Source of the DNA: Amblyornis subalaris
Taxonomy: Eukaryota > Chordata > Aves > Passeriformes > Ptilonorhynchidae
Assembly: GCA_018881555.1 (NCBI GenBank)
Contig: JACAXG010000031.1
Location: 6,321,127-6,385,126, forward strand
DNA: 64,000 nt
Direction: 5' to 3'
Shown: one piece after another, positions 36,001 through 49,140 of the stretch
Layout of the letters: each line of letters begins with the position of its first letter
Numbering within the stretch: position 1 is the stretch's first letter
Translations under genes and position numbers: made by a program
Notes under the pieces: generated by a model
Database searches by the model: none
What the model saw: the letters and a program-made list of their open reading frames with translations, nothing else
Told to the model about the DNA's origin: nothing

Positions 36001-39000
36001 GAAGAAGTTCAAGCGCAGCAGCTTTTCTATTTTCCCCAGAATATTTTTCAGATTTGAATCATGTAACCATTCTAGATCACCTTTTCCATAGCTGGTGTAA
36101 GTCTATCAAAATCAAATTTGCTCTAGGCAATAAACCAGCCTAAAGCTGGAATACTGACTGTGACTCTTTGGAGAGATGTAAAGAATTTATCAGTAAAAGT
36201 GTTACATCCCTTTGGCAATGTCTCAATTCATTATCCTTGTGCCACTGTAGGTCTGGCGTGTATATTGCCATCAAATGGCCAGGGTGAACTAAAGTGCATT
36301 CTGTTATTCCATCTTTCATATGGATACTGTTATTATAGAAAGGGGAAAATTGTGCAAACTTATTGCAGAGCTCTGCTTAAGGCAGATGTGGTTGTCTGTT
36401 TCTAAGGACGCTGTTAATCTGGCATTTTAACTTCTCGTGAATGTTGTGGTCTGTACCTTCTGACACTGCCCCAAGTTGTGTGTTTAACCAGAAAAACAGA
36501 AGTAGAAACCGCAGATAAATTGTAGCTGATCTTGTGATTGTTTAAGGTGAATTTTACCTGCTGCATCTGGATATATGGCTTAGTGTTGGGGGACTGATAG
36601 AGAGTTGTTCTGTCAGCTCCACTTGAACTAACCTCATTACGTTTGGATTCTTCCCTGAGGCTATTTCTACCCCATTTTGTACAACTAGAGCAACATGAAG
36701 AGGCTGAAGTTTTGCAGACTTGAGTCTATGACATGAACTACTAATTTATCTCTTTTTTTTTTCTCTGAGTGGCTGACTTCCCTTGTACAAGAAACTTGTT
36801 AAATTGTCCAATTAGATTCCCAGAAGGGGCATTTTATTATTAAGGTTTGAGAAGTTGTATTCTAGGTGGGTTTTTTGTGGCTTTACATCTGTTACAATTG
36901 AATAATATTTTTTGGTAACATTTCATATTACTTAATTTTTAGGGTGATGTGAAGTAGGGGAAATTATCAGCAAGTAAGATGAGTGTCAAAACCAGAAATC
37001 ATAATGAAAACTGTTTTGCTGCCTTTCCAGAAGCAGTCTATAATAAAACCATTTCTAAAAACCGGAATACATATTCTGTACACAGAAAGCCGTTAATATT
37101 TCACAAACTACAGAAGCCCTTCATTATGCACATAGCATTTTTCATATTGTTTACAGTGCTATTTACCACTCCAGAAAAGTTAACCTTGTTTTCAAATGCA
37201 ACTGAAGCAGGGCCCAAAGAACTAACTCAATGATTTAATAAATACACGGCGGTTTCAGATGGATTGTATATTGATAAACCTGTTTATTACTCCACATGCA
37301 AAGCATCATTACGAAATAAGTTCAGTCTAAAATATGTGCAAGTCTCCAGCAGAAAAAAATTAACAATAAGAAGCTTATGGAGAGCAGCCTATGATTCCAT
37401 TGTTCACAGATAAGGACCATTCTGGTATAGCTTATTTCCAATAAAAACATTCAAATGCAACTGGATTTAGACATAAAATAAGATATTATTTCAAAAATTT
37501 AGTACTAAAATAACTGCATCTGGAAGCAAATATTTGCTAAGCACTTCTTATACATCTCAGCTATAGCTTAACACTTGAAATTGAACCCATTTAATAAGTG
37601 TCCTCTTCACAAATCACATCTATGAGGTATTGATTTGGGTACTAAAAATGAGCAGATCCAAAATTAAGGACCACTTTGCAAAATGTGATTATATTCAAAT
37701 ATTGTGGGGCAACTCCAGCTGTATGTGGTGAATTTCCACTTCCACCTGATTCGTAGTTTAAGAACCTGGACTGATTCATCAGTCTTGGAAGAATTTTTGA
37801 GATTCCTGCTTTATCAGCAGCAAGATACAAGACACTGACAGTATATGATGTTATATATAACAGCAGCTTACTGCTATTTAATTTTTCCAATAATAACAAT
37901 ATATTTCACCACAGAAATGATAGCATATTGTAAGACTTCATTGAAAATTGCAATTTTTAGCTATCACTTGAGAGAACACTCACTGTAAGAAACAGTTTTT
38001 AAGACTCAGGACTTAAAAATTAGCTCTCGTTAGCTCTACCCATTTCTGTGGTCACAAGTATTTCACTGCCCAGTTCTGTAGTAGTGACCAGCTACCAGAG
38101 AGAGGGACAGATTATGAGAAATGTTTGTGGCTCAGCTAATTACTATTAAGTCCAGCTGTAGTAAGATGTGTGGTTGGGAGACGGAGAACAATTTCTGTGA
38201 GGTGGCAGCTGTTTCCCGAATTCATTTCCGGGTCCTGGGGACAAATGCCAGGCAATGTATCCTACTGATGTTCCTGCTACCCCTGAGCACCGGACATGGC
38301 TGCTGGACTTTACTGCCGTGTGAAGTGCAGACTTGAGATCTCTGGCAACTTCTGGTGACAAGTCACTTGGGGACACGTGGCCTCGACATGTGTGGTGGCC
38401 AGGGTTGGGGAGCCAAATTGCAAAGGTGGGCAGCTGAAGTGCATGGACTTATTTCTTCAGCACCTTCTCTGTGGAAGCTGCCCTCCAAAGGCTTGTTTAG
38501 ATTCTCCCATTATAGTCATTCATAAGAGCTGTGAGTGTCTCTGAGACATCATCTGATCTCCCTCTTGTTCCTGTCTGCCGTGTCCCAAGTGTCATCTGAG
38601 TGTCCAGACAGAACAAAAACCCTCTGAGTCAGAGCTCAACGAGGAGCACGTGTCCCTGCAGCGTGTCCCTGGGAGTAACTAGCGTTGTTGTCATTGTTCT
38701 GTGATCTTCCAGTTCTGGCAGGCTCTGCAAGCCGTTCACAGAAATATCAATGGTGCTATTGTCCCACCTCCTGAAACTTCGGGGTGCACACAGTGACACC
38801 CTCCCTTCCTGTTATTCCTCAGTGATGTGAATGGTTCACGAAGATTTTTGCCAAGCTTGGCTAACGTCATTATCATGGCCCCCACCAGGTTCTCAGCTCC
38901 TGCTGGCCCCCACACCATCGCTTTGGGTCACCCCACATGCCACCACAGCCTGCCTTGAGCCTCCTGGAAGCTGCTTCCCAGGCAGGCACTAAATGCTCCA

Positions 39001-42000
39001 GTTCCAAAGGTTCCCTTAACAGTGAATGTGTGGGACTTCTGCCTATCCATGCTACCTTTAAATAACTGTGTGGATGCAGTTTGGGTGCTAGTAAAAAATA
39101 TTGGTACTTCAGACAATTTTTCAAATTTATTAAGAGACGTAATGTGCAGCACAGTGTGTGACTGTGGTGGAGGGACTAACCCTTCTTCCTGATAAATTAT
39201 ACTATTATGCTTTGAAATGCATTTACTTGTATTGAAACATTATTTCTCTGAGGTTTTAAAAAAAATCTTTTGTGCTTCTGAAAATAAAGAAGTTATTGGT
39301 AAGAGGGTTCATTTTGTTATAAAACTGTTTTGTTTCTATTCAAACAGAATGTATCTGGGAGACAAATTTTCTTAATTTGCTAACTAATGATGTCATTCTT
39401 TTTTTTATTTTGAGATAATTCTAACACCTTAATAACCCAGTAGGATACTTATTAAAATATAAGAGATTAAATTCTAATGAGCACACTGCAGACCTCTTCT
39501 TGAAAGGGCTTTCAGGAAGGGATTGCAATAAGAAAAAAAAAAAGAGTAAATTCATTTTCCAGCTTATAACAAAAGGCAGCATAATAGTACAGAGCTGTAA
39601 CCACCTACATCAATAAACATAAATTAAGTGGTGTTTTAGCCAGCTAGTTATCCCTTAGACTAATATGCATGAGCAGGCAGAAAGTCTTCATTTTCCCTGG
39701 AATGGATGACTTGGAGACTTTGCTGTATATCAGCCTTAACTGTACTACTTCTTGTACATAAGTACTGATGGATTTACAACGAAGAGGATATCAGGACCTT
39801 TGTCAAACTTGTAGATAACCCACAGAACAGGATACGCAACGCAAATACCTTCTGTGTTACTGTGCAGCCAGGACAGGGCCTGAAAGCAAGACAGCATTGT
39901 AGGGCCATGGGGACAAGGCCGCCGGAACGCGGAGATCCTCAGAGGAGCGTGGGCAGTGACCAGCGTTACAGTCCTGCCCAGCCCCCAGCCCGAGGCAAGG
40001 AAGTGTTTTACACCCCCTGCTCTCACCGACACTGTTAGCACCTGGATTTGGACTCACTGTCGTAAAGGACATTCTGTATCCACAGTAACTAATTCACTCT
40101 CAGTCAAAATAAAAAGGTTTCACAGGGAGTTCAATATGAGCAGAATAGAACTCATAATACAACTCTTGACCAACTTGAGGTGGAATAAAAACAAACCTGA
40201 TTCCTACAGGTCAAGAAATACTTGCGGATTATGGATTACTAATAAAGATTGGCACTGATTTGGGCACATTAGGAAAAGCTATTAACATACTAGCAACATA
40301 AAACACTGTAACAATGGTGATGAGGACTATAAAAAAATGAAAGTCAGAATTAAAACATCTTGTAAGAATTGTGACGTAAATCTCCTACTATCCTTGTATA
40401 TCATATACTATGTCACTGATATAGGAATATGCTATTTACAAAGCAATAGACTCCAATTGATGGGGAGGACATTTTAATGAAGACCCTTCAGGCTCGGTAT
40501 TATTATATATAATAATAAAATTATTTTTCATTTTATCTCCTCTTGAACCTGAACTCCCAAATTTTGAACTAGTTTTTGCCAAGTGATATAACACATTTAA
40601 ACTGAAAATGATACACACAAAGTGTTATGATACCGAGGTGATTAAAGGTAAAGCAGTTATTTTTATGACATCTCTGTTCTCACTTCACACCAAACAAATA
40701 ATTTTGAACAATTTAGTTGAGAGGAAAGTAGTGAAGTGGATATGATGTATATTGCATTAAGATGGAAGAAAAAGATAAGGAAAATGTAGATATGCTTGTG
40801 CAGTGCTGGAAGCATTACAAGAAAAGGAGCAGAAGCATGTGTTGCATTTACAGGGGATAAAAATACAGTGTGCTACTAATGGAAAGATGAGCAATAAACA
40901 ACATGAAATCTTAGGTGAAGCAAACAAAATGCAAGAGAAGACAAAAGAGTTAAAATTAGAAAGAAAAATAACTTGGAAAGTAACCATGCCATTGCTTCAG
41001 CAGACACCCCCCCACACTAGCCCTTTTTTCGTGTTGCGCTCCACACAATATAAAGAAACAATTCTTTGCCTAAAAGCCATGCTATCCAGCAGAAGTCTGA
41101 GGCAACAGGCAGGGTGAATGCAGTGCAAGAAAGGTACAGAGTGTGGGGATACACTTGTTCAGCCCTATGTATTGTGGTACATTAATCGATTGAATTGAAA
41201 TTCCTTGGACTATTTCTTTAAAGCTGCATTCTGGATGAAAATATAAGAAGGATAGTGCTAACTTCAGCAAATGCAATGGAGGCTGGGACAGGTGGTGTTC
41301 AGCACCTAACCTGTCAAATTCCTGAGCACCCTGATGTGAATTNGGTGCAACCTTGCCATGGACTAAGATCTTTCGTGGGCCTTCCAGCCACAGCGAGTCC
41401 ATGATTCTTTCATTTTGTACATCTTGGGATTCTGTTTGTATCACAGAATCTCATTGATGTTCATTAACACCTGCACTTTCATAATTGAAATGTGCCTTGA
41501 TATTTGCTTCCAGTCTATGCACCAAAAGGTGTGTAGGAATGGATGGATTTAACAACAAAATCAATTAGAAATGGTGAGAATAGCAAGCCATGCATAGATG
41601 GCATCATTTAGAGGGAAAAAAGCTAAACCAAACAAAACAACCAAAGGAGAGAGATGGAAAAGCAGACTTGAAAAATTAAATCAGTTATTTCTTGTTACAC
41701 GTGAACTATACATATATTTNTAGTGTTATAATTCCACTGATTTTGATGATGCATGTTCTGTTGAAACAAAAATATAAGATGTATAACATTTACATTCAAA
41801 ATAGCCTCACTTTTCATCAACCGTTTTGTACCAGCTTTACACTGTATGTAATGTTAAAATTTTGAGTTATTTTTCCAATTCTTACATCATTTATCTACTG
41901 TCTCTGCTCATTCTTTCAACTCTCAACCACCTCTTAGCTTTTTTATTTTTTCTGTCTGGCGACAAAGTTGTTGTAAAAGACGAAACAGATAAAATAACAG

Positions 42001-42687
42001 AATAATGACAGTGGATGTCCCCTCTGGTGAGATCTGGATTTCCTCAGTGGAGAATGTATGACATTCTTTCATTTTTGACACTTGAAAGCTTTCTTTAATA
42101 ATGTAATTTCAGCCTAATTTAACAGTCAGCATATTAGATGTCATTTAAAGGTACTCCCATCTTTTGTTGGTTTTAGCAACCGATTACTCCCCAGCCCAAC
42201 CAGCCCCAGTTGCTCAGCTCTGTACTGGGGATTTGGCACAGCGTGTTGGAATAAATCACTCTCCTTCTGCCCTTTGCAGTCTTAAAATAAAAATCCAAGC
42301 ATAGATGTGTGCAGTGATGAGGGAAGAACCAAAACAAAAAAACGCATGTTTGCCTCTTCTTATGGTCACCCGACTTGAACCTTCCTAATGCCAGGATGTT
42401 GTTTCTCTGGAAAGAAAAGAAGCTATCACCTAAGGGATTTTATAACTAGGGAATATTTTTACTACTACTGCAGATTAACATTATGCTTTCCTCTGCTAGA
42501 TGTGATCCCATTTAATTATCTTCTGTCCTTGCACAGACACTTGATGATGTGACTGTCTTGATGATAAGGTTGTACACAGCCTGCTGAGGTCAAGTTCCCA
42601 GCAGTCACAGAGTACGTCAGTGGTGCCGGTGAAGTCAACAGAATTGCTTTCATGTACTTTAAGTTTGAGCACATGGTTAAACCCTGC

Positions 42688-42723
42688 TTTTTTCTTTTTT
42701 CTTTTTTTTCTTTTTTTTTTTTA
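42688..42723. repeat. T-rich tract
   Basis: About 36 bases of T interrupted by single C bases. Simple low-complexity sequence; the lysine-rich frame on the minus strand across it is an artefact. Confidence 0.9.
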
Positions 42724-45700
42724 GCTCTGTTCTTCTGTATTGAGGTCACATTGACTGTTTCATTCTGTTTGTGCTTTCAGTCTCTATTTTTTTACTGAGG
42801 ACATTGTAGGCTGAACAGGAATTCCACATTTTCAAGTGGCATAGAGAAGAGTAATTGCCTACTTAAAGTTTTCCTCTCTATCAAGTACTTTGTGGAATAC
42901 ATCTTAGTTCATTCTGATATAGAATGACTGAGATTAACAGGCACTTCTGTTTCCAGCAGCCACTGGCAGAGGCCTGAAAAGGTTTGTGCAAGCACCACCA
43001 TCACACCTNCAAGCACCTGAACTGTGGCAAACTCCCAGGGAGCCAGTGTGGCATTCCACTCCATTCTGCATTGAGTGTGGGACAGTCTCCAAGGTGGGAC
43101 ACTTCTCTTTTCTTCCTCTTTTCCTCTCTGAGCCAGGAATAGTTCCAGGAGCAGAAGACAGTTTCAGTCTGGATCAACTGCTGACTTTTTCAGCTTGTAT
43201 TTTTATCTCTTCCATATGATGCTGATCCTGGAGAGNAGCCTAAGTTGAACATTCCTGCCTTTTTTTTCTGGGTCTTCTGCTGCACATAAAAATTCAGGTC
43301 TGTGGGGTTATTGTAGAAACTCTGAAAAGCTCTTTCTCCTTGGCCCTTCTCCCTTGCCTCCTTTGCCTGTGGCTATAGTGAACAGCAGCACTCACTGCAG
43401 AACTCAGGTACAACACAGTGACCATTGCAGCAATTACAACATGCATCAGTCTCACACGGTGTACATGATCACACTCGGTACTTCGGAACTGTAATTAAGT
43501 CTTGGGAAAATGCTCCACTCATTTACATCACCAGGCTGATCTGTGTTAAAATACTACCATGTTGGAACAATGTTTTCCGAAATAGTTGACTTAAAATAGG
43601 TCTGACTTCAAATGATCTACAAATTTATATTTTAAAAGTTTGTGATGCTGTAACAAATCAAGTGTAATAAGACAAGTGTATATCCAAATATTAAAAAAAT
43701 CAGTCTTAAGTGTCACTTCATAATGTGTATATATTAGATTATTTGAATAATTATCTCAAATTATTTATGTGTTTAATACATTATTTTTTTACTATCAAAA
43801 ATGACCCTATCTAGATACAACTATAACCTTAGTGGTTAAACTGAAACACTGTGCACTTNATTACTGATGAAACAGTAGAATCATGGAATCATATCAACAG
43901 ACATATCAAAAGTACAGAAATATTTGTTTTCTCTTTGTTTGGATAGCTTAGCTATCACATTATTTGATGGACCAAAAGATAGTTCCCCGACAGAGTGGAT
44001 TAAAATCATAAAGCTGTGAGTAACATGAGTGTATAGTCGTTCATCTCCATTCACTCACTTGGACAAATGGGGTTTGTAGTTACTTGTTTCCTTTTAAACA
44101 CATTTGCCCAAGGCAACAAACCAAAGAAATTACAGGTAACAGTTTATCAAATGCTTGGAGCCAGTTAACTCCCTCTCTTCCTGTCACTCAGCATCATTTT
44201 GTTAACAGAACCTTGACCCAGGTGTGCCGTGAGCTTGAAAGTTCAGAAGGTGGGATGCAGCTGTCACATGAAAGATGGATGATGTGCATTTCATGTTTTC
44301 AATGCACGTTAGCGTACCTGAGAGTGAANGTGCTAATAAAAGGTGACATCTCACCAGCGATATTGTGGGAGCCTTGGGAAAAGGACTCGGAACAGTTTTA
44401 GGATGTGATAAGAACGGACAGGAGAGACCTCATGGTTTGAAAGAGGCTGAAAGTTTGCATTTGAATTTCCAGCAGTGGAAACGTGCATGGCACAGGGTTT
44501 ATCAAAATCAGCAGGACTGTGTACAGTGCACAGTTTGCTACACAAGCAACGTTTGAGAAGAATAATGATGGCTGAAATGCATTTTTATTAAATATAAATA
44601 ATTTATAAACACATTTTAGATTATTATATTGCTCTGTTATTGGTGTAATAAATCAATTTTGTTTTATAGCTACAGATATTATACATTTAAAAATGTACTT
44701 TCACATACATGATGAAGGAATTTGCTCTTAACATGTGAAACTGTCCATAATGTTCTGTTGCCTTCTTTTTTAGTGAGGTAGAAAATGAGGAAATAATCTA
44801 AATATAGATTTGCATTTAAAAATTTTATCAATAACATTGATATTTAAATTATGAAAATTCAAATTATTTAAGAATTTTTAAGATATCTTCATTTGATCTT
44901 TTCCTTTTTCACTGTATTCAAGGAAAAACTGAATAAACAGTGTAAATAACAATCAAATAAAGGACTGCTTTCCATTGTAAACAATGAGAAGAGGTGCTCA
45001 CTGTCATTTTCATACAAATTTTCTTTTTGTTAAACTTAGAGCCTTTTCTCACAAAACTGCCCAGTTTTACTGCCCATGGTTCAGTGTCCACAAACACAGG
45101 CCCTATCCTTGCACCATGCAGTGGTTGTGAAGAGGGCACCAGTTTGCCCTTCCCTGTTTGACACAGAATTTTTCAAATGTTTTTAAGACTATCAAGACCT
45201 GAACAGCCAGCTTCCATTCCCATCCTCTCTATTTCTCCAGCAACTGATATTTTGATCCTTTCTTTAAAACCTGTATCTCAAACTGGCCCTCTCCTTCCTC
45301 TCTCCTGGTGTTCCATGTATCCCACATCACAGTTGACCCCCACGAAGCCAGTGCTCACCCAGTGGCCACAACCTGCCCCCTCCAGGGCCTGGATCTGCTC
45401 AGCTTTGCTCTGCTCTGGGCTCAGCACGGGATCTGCTGTTGCACTGCCTTTATTGTGGTCAGGATGCCTGATGGCAGTGGAAATGCTGCACGTAGGGCCC
45501 TTAATGCTGGTTTGGTTGGATGATCCAGCAGTTTGGATCGAGGCTCTAGCTCTCCTTTGGTACTTTTATTCACTTCTATAGTGTAGTATTCATTCTCATA
45601 TTAATTTACATTTCCTATTATATCTCTAATGGGAACTCTCTAACCAGTCATTACTTTATCCATATGTTAAATGTTCATTTTACAGCTATTAGTATTCTGC

Positions 45701-46568
45701 CCAGGCTATATATCTCTCAAGTACTAATTTTGGACATTGCCCAGTTTTCCTGCCTTCCTCTGTAGAATGTCACCAGCGTGTTCACTAGGCCTTGGATTGA
45801 CTAAATACAGCTCATTAGACCAACACCAATTTCCTGTTGCTCCCATTTTCATACTCATTTTTTCAACAGAACGTTTTTAAGCCCTCCTGAGCACTGCTTT
45901 AGCCCACAATGTATACAGCTTGCTACAGTGTTCTCAGAATAATTTCCCAGTTTGCAGCCTGTTTTGTTTTCATCCAAATACTGAAATGTTACTTTTTAGG
46001 TAAATTTTCCCACCATGTATGATAATGCTGATTGTTTCTCTGGCTTCAGGCCTCCAGAATCAACAAGTGTTAAGAAGACAGGTCATCCTCGTATCAGCCA
46101 GTGGNATGATTTCTTACTTCTTCAGTGAGATCAATTGTATCACCAGCACCTGAAGAAGAAAATGTAAAATGCAGTAAGAATTTTCTTACTGGAATTGTAA
46201 CATTTGGACATTTCTATTTTTAAGTTGAAGACCAGTTTTATTCCTGTCTTTTATCTTGTCTTTCATTTTGGTGCTGGTGTAAACATCAGGCTTAATTTTT
46301 TTTTCCTTTTATATATGTACATACTTGCTTTAGATATTTTCCAAAATTACGGCTATTGTAGCTGCTTTTATAAATGACAGTGCAGAATGTGTGCAGATGG
46401 CCTCTACAGGAAGAGAGCTAAGTTTTCTCTTTCTCCCCTTCCGGTCCAATAAACATTGATTTATAAAATGTGGAACAGATCCCACAGGACACTAGAATAT
46501 TCAGTAGCTTGGTAAATATGCAATGATCTAGGATATGCATTCAAATATTTGCTCCACATCATAGATGT

Positions 46569-46588
46569 AAAAAGAAAAAAAAAAAAAA
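46569..46588. repeat. Poly(A) tract
   Basis: A-run with one G interruption in intergenic DNA. No adjoining retroposon is recognised. Confidence 0.85.
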
Positions 46589-47529
46589 TTACCAGTTGGT
46601 TTCTCTCTCATTTTTATTATCAAGATGAGAGAATTGTGCTTGGGCTACCAAAGCACATCAGCTGGGCAAAGTGAAGAAATCAGGTACAGATAACAACATC
46701 CCCTTTGGAGGTGGTCTAATATGAATGTTTAACTATGCTTTGTAAAGACGACTCAGTCTGATCTGTTAAAAGGAAAACTGGGTGCTTCCCCGCATCACTG
46801 AGTGGGATAAGAATAATGATTTTACTGTAAGGCACTGTACAAGGTTAATGGTTATAGTAGAGATGCTAATGATTGTGTTTAGCAGAAACTATGAGAAAAG
46901 AAGCAAAATGTTGCTACTGAAATGTTGCTAAGTTGTGCTTCACCTTTCTTTGATACAGGTGAAGCACAAGAGCGTATTACCACAGAAAAGCCAGTCCTTG
47001 ACCAGGGGCTACACACAAGCCGTTCTCTGTATAATTTAGCTGGAATTCCATTTTTCCATATGAACAGATGGACCCTTTCTGTGTTTGACTTCAATCAGAC
47101 ATCTCTGTACCCCTGTGAACTGTTGTCTCGGTAAAGCTGTGTCAGGTCACGAGCACAGCGAGGCACTGAAGGCTGTGAGGTGTCCTTTGTCACACCAGCC
47201 GCTCATCACTCCTGCTCCAAGTCAAGCACCCGCTGTGCTCCAGGGCCAAATCCATTCACCTGCATAGGGAAGGGCCTTTACCTCCATGGGGATGCAAGTG
47301 AAGCTAAGAGCATCTGTACAGCTGCAGGCAAGCTTTCGTATTTATTTTTTTAATCCATGGAAGTTTGTGTGAAGGAGAAAATGACTCTCGGTATAGAGAA
47401 GGGTGAGTGGCACAGGTGCCAAGGTGCCTTCCCTGACCTTTGGACCCAGGTGGACCCTGGCCTCTGCTGCAGCCAGCGGTGATTTGCACAATAGGTGGAA
47501 GTAGGAGGCGGGGGCGTGGTGGGGGGATT

Positions 47530-47980
47530 CCAGCGAGTCACAGAACCAAATAATTTGGAAAAGACCTCTGAGATTGAGTCCAAAATTTGACTGAACACCA
47601 CCTTACCAACTAGACCATGGCACTGACATGTCCAGTCTTTTCTCAAACACCTCCAGGCGTGGTAACTCCACCACCTCTCTGGGAAGCCCATTCCAACGTC
47701 TAATCACCCTTCCCGTGAAGAAATTTTTCCTGATGTCCAACCTGAACCTCCCTGGCGCAGCTTGAGAGTATGTCCTCTCATCCTGTCGCTGGTTGTCTGG
47801 GAGAAGAGACTGACCCCCAACCGGCTGCAATCCCCTTTCAGGGAGTTGTAGACAGCGATAAGGCCACCGCTGAGCCTCCCTCTTTCCAGACTAAACACTC
47901 CCAGCTCCCTCAGCCGCTCCTCGTAGGACTTGTGCTCCAGCCCCTTCACCAGCTCCGTTGCCCTTCTCTGGACACACCAG
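47530..47980 (-). mobile_element. CR1 LINE, 5'-truncated, antisense, next to MACROD2 promoter
   Basis: About 450 bp. Minus-strand translation gives CR1 reverse-transcriptase C-terminal motifs: [32 protein letters not shown] and then, in another frame, [20 protein letters not shown]. The frame change between them shows a frameshift, so the copy is dead. Similarity ends near 47980 and CpG-island sequence begins at once. It is the largest CR1 copy in the window and sits about 740 bp upstream of the MACROD2 start codon. Confidence 0.92.
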
Positions 47981-47989
47981 CGGAGCCTC

Positions 47990-49140
47990 TCTCCCGGAAA
48001 CCTCAGCCCGGGATCTCCAGCTCCAGCACCTGTTTTTGGACCGGCCGGGGCAGTTCCCTGCGTCCCGGAGGCTCCAGGGCCGCAAGGGCGCCGTGGCCCC
48101 GCGGGAGACGCTGGCGGGAGGGCGGGCCCGGCCAGGCGGAGCGGGTCCCGCCGCTGTCGCTCGGCAACAGCCCCGTCGTCCCGGGCACAGCCCGGTGCCG
48201 CCGCAACCCGGAAGCAGAGGGGCGGAGGAGGCGGGCGGGGGGCGGCGGCGGGGCGGGACGGGACAGGGGTGCCCGCCCGCTCCCTCCCTCCCTCCCCGCG
48301 GGGGCANCGAGCGCCAGCACCGCGCAGAGCGCGCAGTGTCGCACCCAAGCACCGGCCACGCCGTGGCCCCGCACGACACGCTCCCCAGATCTTGCCGACC
48401 CGGCGCCGCCGCGCTCAGGCTCCTCCTGGCCGGTGCGGGAGGAGGAGGAGGCGGCTGCTGAGCGGCGGCTGCCGGAGCCAACGGGCGGCGGGGAGCGGGG
48501 CGGGCGCTGCGGGGGTGTCGGGGTAGAGCGAGGCGTGACCCGGCTGACGGGCACCGTGCGGCGGGCGCGGAGCCGGAGCCGGCGGGAGCAGCGATAGCAG
48601 CGGCGGCAGCGGCGGCGCGGGGCGTCGGTATNGCTCGGCTCTGGCTCTGGCGCGGCGTCTCCTCCACCCCCTCGTGAGCCTGGGGAACCTGCAGCTCAAA
48701 GCCGCCGCCAGCCACACCACCATGTACCCCGGCAACAAGCGGAAAAAGCCCTGGCGGGAGGAGAAAGGTATTATCGCCCTTCCCGCTGCCGGGCCCGCTT
48801 CTCCCGCCTTTAACTCCACGTTGAGCCGGGAGGGAGCGAGGGAAGCGGGGGTTGGTCCCNGTGCTCTGAGAGCCGCCGCCTCACCGCGGGGTGTCCGGCA
48901 GCGCTGCCCGCCGGCCGCGGCTGAGGGGACGGGGTGGGGAAGGGGGGACTCCGTGCTCTCTCGCCTTGTCCTGGGGTCTCCTGACTGAAGCACCCCTCAC
49001 GGCAGCCCGCGCGTGCGGGAATTGGGGAGGTTTCCCCCACGCCTTGGTGTGTCCGTGAGGAGTGGAGCCCCGGGGCGGAGGGAAGCGACGGAGGGAGGGC
49101 GGTAAACAGCCCCTCTCCTGAGGGCTTCCCGCCCCCAAGT
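47990..49140 (+). promoter_or_regulatory. MACROD2: CpG island and promoter of MACROD2
   Basis: About 1.1 kb of very GC-rich, CpG-dense DNA in an otherwise AT-rich window. It contains GC boxes such as GGGGCGGGAC (about 48250) and short CGG/GCA runs at about 48590-48620. It surrounds the first coding exon, which is typical of TATA-less vertebrate promoters. The transcription start probably lies between about 48400 and 48650, but the sequence alone does not fix it. Long open frames on both strands here are products of GC-rich composition and are not genes. Confidence 0.85.
48722..48767 (+). CDS. MACROD2: MACROD2 coding exon 1
   Basis: First coding exon of MACROD2, which removes mono-ADP-ribose from acidic residues of proteins and acts in nucleus and cytoplasm, including at DNA damage. 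The start ATG at 48722 lies in a good Kozak context (CACCACCATGT, A at -3). It encodes MYPGNKRKKPWREEK plus one base of the next codon and ends at a donor GTATTA at 48768. I recall the human protein starting MYPSNKKKKVWREEKERLLK, which matches closely. The lysine/arginine-rich stretch precedes the macro domain. No in-frame upstream ATG is visible nearby. The splice joins in phase 1 to the exon at 52781 and restores E-R-L-L-K. Confidence 0.93.

Larger units (their letters stand above)
33037..47529. other. Intergenic DNA upstream of MACROD2
   Basis: About 14.5 kb with no recognised gene. It holds a small CpG cluster at about 39905-39990, a T-rich tract at 42688-42723, an AT-rich block at about 44570-44900 that looks like conserved non-coding DNA, and a moderately GC-rich segment at about 45180-45560 with a 134-codon plus-strand frame that I cannot assign. 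SEL1L2 would be expected on the minus strand here or further left, but I found no exon of it. Confidence 0.5.

Noticed and set aside
36060..36130. Minus-strand SYGKGD peptide resembling a G-x-G part of a Sel1 repeat
   Set aside because: A stop lies just upstream and the following residues do not resemble the family.
42516..42749. Lysine-rich minus-strand frame
   Set aside because: It is a translation of the T-rich low-complexity tract.
43870..43895. AGAATCATGGAATCAT, similar to the start of an antisense CR1 tail
   Set aside because: Too short, and the following bases do not continue the CR1 pattern.
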